In this document: piece after piece, positions 58,019 through 64,000 of the stretch
How the letters are laid out: every line of letters begins with the position of its first letter
Position numbering within the stretch: the first letter of the stretch is position 1
Source of the DNA: Aeromicrobium chenweiae
Lineage (GTDB): Bacteria > Actinomycetota > Actinomycetes > Propionibacteriales > Nocardioidaceae
Reading direction: 5' to 3'
Assembly: GCF_003065605.1 (NCBI RefSeq)
Contig: NZ_CP026952.1
Coordinates: forward strand, 3,162,001 to 3,226,000
DNA length: 64,000 bases
Program-made: the position numbers and the translations under genes
Notes under the pieces: generated by a model
The model's database searches: none
Told to the model about the DNA's origin: nothing
The model's input: the letters and a program-made list of their open reading frames with translations, nothing else

Positions 58019-58864
58019 TCACGGCGTCGTGAGCGGCGTCGAGCCGACGACGTCGAGCAGATGCAGCTTGTCGGCCGTGGTCGATCCCGGTGCGGCGGTG
58101 AACACCAGCAACGCCTGGGCCCGATCCTCGGTGGCGAGGCGCTGGCAGAACAGCTCGAGCTCGCCGAGCTGCGGGTGGATCATCGTCTTGAGATCGTGGT
58201 GCCGGTGGTGCACGTCGTGACGTGCCCAGGCCTCACGGAACTCGGCGCTGCGCTCGAGCAGGGTCGCGACCATCTCCCGCGTGCGGTCGTCCTCCCCACC
58301 CTGGGCGATCGACGTCCGCAGGTGGGCTGCGTGGCTCGCGGTGGTGCTCTCGAGCTGCCCGGGCGGGCACATCGCCCGGTCGTGGGGGTCCTGCATGAAC
58401 CAGCGGTAGATCGAGCTGCGCTCGAGACCTGAGTACGCCGACTGGTCGCCGAGCAGGGCGGTCGCCATCCGGTTCTGGGCCAGCACGTCGCCCAGGTCCG
58501 ACACGACGGCGGCCGGGGTGTCGTCGAGCTGGTCGAGCACGCGCAGCAGCGCCGGGGCGACGTGGTCGGTGCGCCGGGAGCGGGGAGGCACCGGGTGTCC
58601 CGCCAGACGGAACACGTGGTCGCGCTCGTCGAGGTCGAGGCGCAGCGCCCGGGCCACCGCTCCCAGCACCTGCTCGGACGGGACCGGTCCTCTCGCCTGC
58701 TCGATCCGCACGTAGTAGTCGGTCGACATGCCGGCCAGGAACGCGACGTCCTCGCGCCGGAGACCGGGCGTGCGTCGACCCGAGCGGGTCGCGAGACCCA
58801 CCTCATCGGGCTGGAGCACCTCGCGGCGCCGCCGGAGGAAGGCACCGAGCGCGTCGCGGTCCAT
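58019..58864 (-). CDS. XRE-family regulator with MmyB-like ligand domain
   Basis: 281 residues. The N-terminal HTH (about 8-75) includes LRREDVAFLAGMSTDYYVRIEQARG; the rest (DPHDRAMCPPGQLESTTASHAAHLRT, HHDLKTMIHPQLGELEL) is the MmyB-type ligand-binding domain. These regulators commonly control a divergent SDR gene, as here. ATG at 58864 with GAGGA upstream. Confidence 0.9.
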   Translation of the reverse strand: MDRDALGAFLRRRREVLQPDEVGLATRSGRRTPGLRREDVAFLAGMSTDYYVRIEQARGPVPSEQVLGAVARALRLDLDERDHVFRLAGHPVPPRSRRTDHVAPALLRVLDQLDDTPAAVVSDLGDVLAQNRMATALLGDQSAYSGLERSSIYRWFMQDPHDRAMCPPGQLESTTASHAAHLRTSIAQGGEDDRTREMVATLLERSAEFREAWARHDVHHRHHDLKTMIHPQLGELELFCQRLATEDRAQALLVFTAAPGSTTADKLHLLDVVGSTPLTTP

Positions 58865-58939
58865 GTCCTCATTGTGCGTGGGCATCCCAGCCGGGGACAA
58901 GCCGTCCCAGGATGATCTGACCCTCCTGCGTGACGTCCG

Positions 58940-58953
58940 GAGCCTGCAGGCTC
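58940..58953. promoter_or_regulatory. 14-bp palindrome between XRE regulator and SDR
   Basis: GAGCCTGCAGGCTC, perfectly palindromic, in the 136-bp divergent region. It is a candidate operator for the XRE regulator. Confidence 0.5.
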
Positions 58954-59000
58954 GTAGGTGACGGTGCCCGAGCACCGACACGACAGAAAGAAGGACAACC

Positions 59001-59759
59001 ATGGACATCACCTCACGGACCGTGCTCATCGCGGGTGGGACCGCCGGCATCGGCCTCGAGATGGCCCGGCGCCTCACGGCGGCCGGCAGCTCGGTGGTCG
59101 TCGGCGGACGCCGCGTCGACCGGCTCACCGACATCGCGGCCGAAGGCATCGGCACGGTCGAGCTCGACGTCAGCGATCCGGCATCGGTCGAGCGCGCTCG
59201 CGACTCGGTGCTGGCGTCGTTCCCCGACCTGGACACCGTCGTCACGATGGCCGGCGTCCAGCTGATCGAGGACGTGCGCGACCCGGGCCACATCGCCACC
59301 GCCGAGCAGATCGTCCAGACCAATCTGCTGGGCACGATCCGCGTGATCGACGCCTTCACGCCGCACCTCCTGGCGCGGGGCACCGGCACCTTCGTCACCG
59401 TCAGCTCCGGGATCGGCTTCCTGCCCTTCCCGCTGATGCCCACGTACGGGGCGTCGAAGGCCGCCGTGCACGCGTACTCCGAGTCGTTGCGGGCCCAGCT
59501 GGACGGCACCGGCGTGGACGTCGTGGAGCTGGTCCCACCGGCCGTCGCCACCAGCGAGGACCAGAGGCGGGCCAACCCGGCCGCGCTCGACGTCGGCGAC
59601 TTCGTCGAGGAGGTGCTGACCCTGCTGGCCGCCGATCCCACCCCGCACGAGCTGCTGGTCGGCAGCGTCCAGACGCACCGGTGGGCGGAGCGGGACGGTA
59701 CCTACGACGAGCTGGTGGCACAGCGCTCGAAGGCCCTGGCGTCGCTGCCGGGCCGCTAG
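59001..59759 (+). CDS. Short-chain dehydrogenase/reductase (DltE-like)
   Basis: 252 residues. AGGTAGIGLEMARRL is the cofactor loop, TVSSGIGFLPF has the catalytic Ser and YGASK the Tyr/Lys pair. AAGGA precedes the ATG. It lies opposite its probable XRE regulator. The substrate is unknown. Confidence 0.9.
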   Translation: MDITSRTVLIAGGTAGIGLEMARRLTAAGSSVVVGGRRVDRLTDIAAEGIGTVELDVSDPASVERARDSVLASFPDLDTVVTMAGVQLIEDVRDPGHIATAEQIVQTNLLGTIRVIDAFTPHLLARGTGTFVTVSSGIGFLPFPLMPTYGASKAAVHAYSESLRAQLDGTGVDVVELVPPAVATSEDQRRANPAALDVGDFVEEVLTLLAADPTPHELLVGSVQTHRWAERDGTYDELVAQRSKALASLPGR

Positions 59760-59789
59760 GGCGTCCGTCGCGGAGAGACAGGCTGCCGG

Positions 59790-60848
59790 TCAGTCGTCCC
59801 AGCGGAACAGCCGCGCCGCGACCGCGGTGACGACGACCGCGAAGCCGAGCAGGATCGCGATCGGGGCGAGGGCCGCTGACGGCCCCTCACCGCGCACCAT
59901 CGTGTCCAGCATCCCGTCGTTCAGGTGCTTCAGCGGCAGCACCTTGCTCACGGCCGTGACGTACGCGGGCGCCCCGTCGAGCGGGAAGAACGAGCCGGAC
60001 AGGAAGGCCATCGGCAGCACCACGAAGTTCGCGATCCCGACCGCGGCCTCCTCGGTGCGCGCCACCGCACCCGCGAGGAGCCCGATCGCCATGAACGCCA
60101 ACGTGCCGCAGATCAGGAGCGGGATGATCATCGGCCACGACCCGGTGAGCCGCAGCCCGAACAGCACCATCCCGACCCCGATGAAGATCGCCGCCTGGAC
60201 GATCGCGATGGCGATCGACACCGCGACCCGCGCGGTGACGACCGAGCTCGTCGGGACGGGCGCCAGGCGCAGGCGGCGCAGCAGCCCGTTGCGCCGCCAG
60301 ACGACGAGGTTCGTCGCCGCACCGAACGTCGCGCCGGAGGCGATCGCCCAGCCCATCAGGCCCGGCGTGTAGTACTGGATCGGCTTGAGCGAGTCGTCCT
60401 CGACCTGGTCGGTCCGCAGGCTGAACTTCGGTGGCTGGCCCGTCGCGGCGAGGTTCGCCGACTGCACGATCGACTGGAACGTGCCCTGCAGCGTCGCGGC
60501 CTTGACCTGGTCGGCCCGCGAGTACCGCAGCACCAACCGGTCGCCGTCCTGGCTGATCACCGCGTCGGCGTCGCCCTTGCGCACCTGCTCGATCGCGTCC
60601 TTCTCGTCGGACGACCGGGTGACCTTCAGGCTCTCGTCGAGGTAGCCCTTGAGCTGCTTCGGGGTGTCGTCGAGGACGGCCACCGGGCCCACCTGGATGA
60701 TCTCGGCGCGTGACGTGCCGCCGTCGGTGAAGATGCCACCGAACAGCACCAGGAACATCAGCGGGAAGATCACCGCGAAGAAGACCGCCATGCGATCGCG
60801 GAAGAAGCCCTTGAGCATCGCCCGGGCCAGGCTGCGGAACGCGGTCAT
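59790..60848 (-). CDS. ABC-2 type transporter permease
   Basis: 352 residues: one N-terminal helix (about 18-40), an extracytoplasmic loop of about 130 residues, then five or six helices. GLRLTGSWPMIIPLLICGTL and VVLPMAFLSGSFFPLDGAP are typical of ABC-2 exporters. The ATG overlaps the ATPase stop (ATGA). Confidence 0.92.
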   Translation of the reverse strand: MTAFRSLARAMLKGFFRDRMAVFFAVIFPLMFLVLFGGIFTDGGTSRAEIIQVGPVAVLDDTPKQLKGYLDESLKVTRSSDEKDAIEQVRKGDADAVISQDGDRLVLRYSRADQVKAATLQGTFQSIVQSANLAATGQPPKFSLRTDQVEDDSLKPIQYYTPGLMGWAIASGATFGAATNLVVWRRNGLLRRLRLAPVPTSSVVTARVAVSIAIAIVQAAIFIGVGMVLFGLRLTGSWPMIIPLLICGTLAFMAIGLLAGAVARTEEAAVGIANFVVLPMAFLSGSFFPLDGAPAYVTAVSKVLPLKHLNDGMLDTMVRGEGPSAALAPIAILLGFAVVVTAVAARLFRWDD

Positions 60849-61747
60849 GCGCGGTACTGCCGTCCGGTGAGGTCGAGGAACACGTCCTCGAGCGAGGCGC
60901 CCTTCACGCTGAGGCCCCCGAGCGCGTCGCGGGCGGCCAGGTCGCTGAGCACGCGGGCCGCGTCCCGGGTCGTGATCGTGGTGCCCGGGTCATCGACGTC
61001 GACCGCATCGCTGCCCGCCACGGCACGGGCGTCGGCGAGGGACAGCGTGCCGGGGGCCAGGCTGATCCGCACCGGCGCGTCGAGGCCCCGGACCAGCGCC
61101 GCCGGTGTGTCCATCTCCAGGATCCGGCCGGCGTCCATGATCGCGACCCGGTCGCAGAGCGCCTCGGCCTCGTCCATGTAGTGCGTCGTCAGGATCACGG
61201 TCCGCCCGGAATGGTTGATCGTGCGCAGGACGTCCCAGAGGTTGTGCCGGGCCTGCGGGTCGAGCGCCGCCGTCGGCTCGTCCAGGAAGACGACCTCGGG
61301 GTCGTGGATCAGGGCGCACGCGATCGACAGCCGCTGCTTCTGACCGCCGGACAGGTCCTCGGTGCGGACGTCGGCCTTGTCGACCAGGCCGACCTGCTCG
61401 AGCATCTGGTCGGTGCGTCCCGCCGCGACGCCGTAGAGCGCACCGAACGTGTCGAGCTGCTCGCGAGCGGTCAGCCGCTCGAAGAACGAGGACGCCTGCA
61501 GCTGCACCCCCATGCGGCGCTGCAGCTCGGGCTCGCGGTTCCACGGGTCGTGCCCGTCGATCCGCACCGTCCCGGCCATGGGCCGGCGCAGTCCCTCGAT
61601 CATCTCCAGCGCCGTGGTCTTGCCCGCCCCGTTGGGGCCGAGCAGCCCGAAGAACTCCCCCGGCGCGACCGTGAAGCTCACCCCGTCCACGGCCCGCACG
61701 TCCCCGTACGTCATGACGAGCCCCTCGGCCCGGATCTCCACTCCCAT
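60845..61747 (-). CDS. ABC transporter ATP-binding protein
   Basis: 300 residues. Walker A LLGPNGAGKTT (about 36-45), signature LSGGQKQRLSIA, Walker B VVFLDEPTAALD, switch LTTHYMDEAE, and a C-terminal regulatory extension. With the permease it forms a DrrAB-type exporter of unknown cargo. The ATG lies 7 nt behind TAGGGT (61755-61760), a leaderless arrangement. Confidence 0.94.
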   Translation of the reverse strand: MGVEIRAEGLVMTYGDVRAVDGVSFTVAPGEFFGLLGPNGAGKTTALEMIEGLRRPMAGTVRIDGHDPWNREPELQRRMGVQLQASSFFERLTAREQLDTFGALYGVAAGRTDQMLEQVGLVDKADVRTEDLSGGQKQRLSIACALIHDPEVVFLDEPTAALDPQARHNLWDVLRTINHSGRTVILTTHYMDEAEALCDRVAIMDAGRILEMDTPAALVRGLDAPVRISLAPGTLSLADARAVAGSDAVDVDDPGTTITTRDAARVLSDLAARDALGGLSVKGASLEDVFLDLTGRQYRA

Positions 61748-61754
61748 GCGATCG

Positions 61755-61760
61755 ACCCTA
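61755..61760 (-). promoter_or_regulatory. -10 element of the ABC exporter operon (leaderless)
   Basis: TAGGGT on the minus strand, 7 nt before the ATG at 61747. The upstream flank runs straight into the left repeat at 61784. Confidence 0.5.
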
Positions 61761-61783
61761 AAGCAGCCCCGCCCCGCCCGCGG

Positions 61784-61867
61784 GGTGTCGGTTTCCCACG
61801 GGACCGTGGGGTTTGTGCACTCCCCTCGCGTCTCAGCACGCGGGGAGTGCACAAGACGCGAGGGGAG
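61784..61867 (+). repeat. Left copy of an ~80-bp inverted repeat flanking the AbiEi-like gene
   Basis: The first 27 bp (61784-61810) recur perfectly, inverted, at 63008-63034. Inside are CCCACGG/CCGTGGG and an arm at about 61820-61833 (CTCCCCTCGCGTCT) that can pair with either 61838-61852 or 61854-61867, two mutually exclusive hairpins. The rest of 61748-61960 shows no gene. Confidence 0.8.
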
Positions 61868-61960
61868 CTGCCCGTCCACAGGACGTCACCGCGTGCCCGG
61901 CCGTCCACAGGCGGTCCGCGCAGCCCCTTCCGGTCGATCCCGCTCGACGAGCATCGCGGG

Positions 61961-62946
61961 ATGAACCTCGTCGACCTCATCACCACCGGCCGCGGGTACG
62001 TGACCCGCGGGCAGTTCCTCGACTGCGGATACTCCGACCGCGACATCCGGGCGGCGGTCCGCTCCGGCCTGCTGCGACGCCGTCGGCAAGGCGTGTACGT
62101 GCACGCCGCGACCTTCGACGTCCTCTCGCCCGAGCAGCAGCACGTCGTCGACGTCCGGTCGGTGGCCGACAAGCTCGGGCCGGCCGTTGCCGTCAGCCAC
62201 CAGTCGGCCTGCGCCATCCACGGCGCCGCGATGTACGGGACGAGGCTCGATCGCATCCACGTGACCCGTCTGGACGGCGCGGCCGGGCGCACCGCCCACG
62301 GCATCGTGCACCACGAGGGACAGGTCGTCCGCGACGACGACCTCGAGGAGATCGACGGCATGCTGGTGGTCAAGGCACCGCGGTCGATCTTCGAGCTCGG
62401 CACGACGGGCTCGGTCGAGTCGGCCATCGTCGTGATGGACTCGGGTCTGCACCTCGCCCTCACCACCCCGAGGACCTCGAGGAGCTCGGTCGCCGGTTCG
62501 AGAGCTGGCCGGGCGCGCGCCGGGCGCGGTACGCCGCGTCCCTCGCGGACGGACGCGCGGAGTCGCCGGGCGAGTCGCGCTCCCGCTACCTCTTCCGCCG
62601 GTACAACCTCCCGGTGCCCGAGCTCCAGGTCGCCATCCACGACGAGTCGGGCGAGCTGATCGGCTTCACCGACTTCGGCTGGACCGAGTACCGGCACCTC
62701 GGCGAGTTCGACGGCAAGGTCAAGTACGGCGGGCTCGTCGGCGACCCACGGACCCCGCAGGAGATCGCGTTCGCGGAGAAGAAGCGCGAGGACCGGCTGC
62801 GCCGCCAGCTGTTCGGGATCAGCCGCTGGACCTGGCACGAGATCGCCCCGTCCCAGGAGGCCGCGACGGTCCGCCGCATCGAGGGCGAGCTGCACCAGTC
62901 ACGCCGGCTCTACACCCGCAACCGGCTCATCATCCCGCTCAGCTGA
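61961..62946 (+). pseudogene. Frameshifted AbiEi-antitoxin-domain / DUF559-like gene
   Basis: It starts ATG 61961 (MNLVDLITTGRGYVTRGQFL) with an AbiEi-like winged-helix region and runs in one frame to about 62465, then continues in the -1 frame as EDLEELGRRFESWPG to HQSRRLYTRNRLIIPLS at 62946. A fifth C in the run at 62466-62469 would restore one 328-residue protein reading TTPEDLEELG. The C-terminal part (IGFTDFGWTEYRHLGEFDGKVKYGG) has the D...E...K pattern of the DUF559/Vsr nuclease-like fold. It could be a true pseudogene, a slipping homopolymer or a sequencing error. It lies between inverted repeats. Confidence 0.8.
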
Positions 62947-62959
62947 GCCACTCCCCGCG

Positions 62960-63034
62960 CGTTCTTGTCACTCCCCTCGTGTCGTGACGCGAGGGGAGCG
63001 ACGAAATCCCACGGTCCCGTGGGAAACCGACACC
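62960..63034 (-). repeat. Right copy of the inverted repeat flanking the AbiEi-like gene
   Basis: Perfect 27-bp match (63008-63034) to the inverted left copy, followed inwards by a related hairpin with arms CTCCCCTCGTGTC and GACGCGAGGGGAG (about 62971-62998). It sits between convergent genes and could also end transcription. Confidence 0.78.
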
Positions 63035-63050
63035 AGCCCGGGAGCGGGGG

Positions 63051-63986
63051 CTACTTGGCGTAGGAGTGCAGGCCGCCGACGAAGAGGTTGACGCCGACGA
63101 AGTTGAAGACGAAGGTCACGAAGCCGATCAGGGCGAGGATCGCGGCGGCCTTGCCCTTCCAGCCCGCGGTGGCCCGGGCGTGCAGGTAGCCCGCGTAGAC
63201 GACCCAGGTGATGAACGCCCAGACCTCCTTGGGGTCCCAGCCCCAGTAGCGGCCCCACGCGTACTGCGCCCAGATCGGCCCGGCGATCAGGGCCGCGAAG
63301 GTCCAGATCGGGAACGCGAACGCGTGCACCCGGTACGCGAGCTGGTCGATCTTGGCCGCGGTGGGGATGCGCCAGAGGAACCCGGTCCGCTCCCCCTCCG
63401 GCGTCGTTCGCTCGGCCTTGGCCTTGATCAGGTAGAGCACCGAGGCGGCGGCGCCGACGAGGAACGCGGCTCCCGAGATCATCGCGCCCAGGACGTGGAT
63501 CACGAGCCAGTACGAGTGCAGCGCCGGGACGAGGGGTCCCGCCGGCACGAAGACGAGCGCGGAGGCGCCGAGGACGACCGTCGCGAAGCCGGTGATGATC
63601 GGCCCGACCCAGTCGATGTCCCAGATCCGCACCAGCACGATGTATCCGATGATCGCGGACAGCGCGGCCGCGCACCCGAACTCGTACATGTTGCCCCACG
63701 GCACCCGCTCGGCGGAGAGCCCGCGGGCGACGACGCCTGCGAGGAGCACGACCGCGGCGAGCTGCGTGAGGGAGAAGCCGATGCTGCCGGCGACGTTGCT
63801 GCGCTGGACGGGGTCGGCCGTCCCGGACGCGGCGGGCTCGCCGTCGGGGAGGACGAGCTCACGGTCCGGCGCCACCCCGCGCGCGAGGCTCCATTGCAGG
63901 ACGTATGCCACGAAGGCCAGCGCCAGGATGCCAGTCGCCGATGCGACCGCGTAGTTGGAGAACTGTTCGTACTGCGCGAGCGTCAT
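63051..63986 (-). CDS. ccsB: Cytochrome c biogenesis protein CcsB (ResC/CcsA type)
   Basis: 311 residues with eight or more helices. YAWGRYWGWDPKEVWAFITW is the heme-handling Trp-rich motif, and HVLGAMISGAAF and HAFAFPIW carry the conserved histidines. It is the haem-exporting half of system II cytochrome c maturation; a resB-type partner and a CcdA are expected just beyond the right edge. ATG at 63986. Confidence 0.94.
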   Translation of the reverse strand: MTLAQYEQFSNYAVASATGILALAFVAYVLQWSLARGVAPDRELVLPDGEPAASGTADPVQRSNVAGSIGFSLTQLAAVVLLAGVVARGLSAERVPWGNMYEFGCAAALSAIIGYIVLVRIWDIDWVGPIITGFATVVLGASALVFVPAGPLVPALHSYWLVIHVLGAMISGAAFLVGAAASVLYLIKAKAERTTPEGERTGFLWRIPTAAKIDQLAYRVHAFAFPIWTFAALIAGPIWAQYAWGRYWGWDPKEVWAFITWVVYAGYLHARATAGWKGKAAAILALIGFVTFVFNFVGVNLFVGGLHSYAK

Positions 63987-64000
63987 GCCTGCACTCTTTC

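Noticed and set aside
62455-62475. Programmed -1 ribosomal frameshift in the AbiEi-like gene
   Set aside because: No X-XXY-YYZ slippery heptamer or clear downstream stimulator is seen; a lost C in a C run explains it more simply.

Overview
The window is GC-rich, gene-dense actinobacterial chromosome. The evidence is a complete mycofactocin cluster, menaquinone (not ubiquinone) genes, frequent GTG starts, 4-nt ATGA/GTGA gene overlaps, and many TANNNT -10 boxes that lie 6-8 nt before the start codon. A member of the Propionibacteriales/Nocardioidaceae is a plausible guess, but 16S or marker genes are not here. No gene-free stretch exceeds about 215 bp.

Layout. 1-4657: the 5' part of an Mrp Na+/H+ antiporter subunit A gene, cut by the window edge, behind a multidomain GAF/PAS/SpoIIE phosphatase with a HATPase domain. 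4785-12079: mycofactocin biosynthesis and use (mftA-B-C-D-E-F-G on the minus strand, with mftR divergent). 12120-12201: tRNA-Tyr. 12292-12783: YajQ-family protein. 12792-21085: a 10-gene, incomplete NDH-1 operon (nuoA-B-C-H-I-J-K-L-M-N, with no nuoD, E, F or G). 21126-24551: an SDR, a methyltransferase, a RarD-like transporter and a long-chain polyprenyl diphosphate synthase. 24586-40121: a complete 14-gene nuoA-N operon behind a Rex-type operator. 40260-42239: menG and a menF/entC isochorismate synthase. 42258-49599: a small unknown protein, an SGNH hydrolase, a LAL-type LuxR regulator, and an aldehyde dehydrogenase with a GMC oxidoreductase. 49669-57650: menD, menC, an NAD(P)-binding protein, menE, an HTH protein, menA, and small housekeeping-type genes. 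57720-63986: a small membrane protein, an XRE regulator with a divergent SDR, an ABC-2 exporter, a frameshifted AbiEi/DUF559-like gene between inverted repeats, and the cytochrome c biogenesis gene ccsB.

How it fits together. Much of the window serves one electron path: polyprenyl synthase plus MenF/D/C/E/A/G make menaquinone (menB is not in the window), NDH-1 reduces it, CcsB serves cytochrome c maturation, and Mrp uses or adjusts ion gradients. Mycofactocin is a peptide-derived redox cofactor for alcohol oxidation, and MftG is thought to return its electrons to respiration, so its position beside two NDH-1 loci makes sense.

The most unusual observations are: a four-half-site, 11-bp-periodic hairpin with a duplicated Shine-Dalgarno sequence before mftA; loss of all four N7 iron-sulfur ligands in NuoG; an NDH-1 operon without NuoD-G; an HTH protein whose promoter is covered by two identical dyads in the menA/menE divergent region; and a gene with a one-base frameshift bracketed by about 80-bp inverted repeats.
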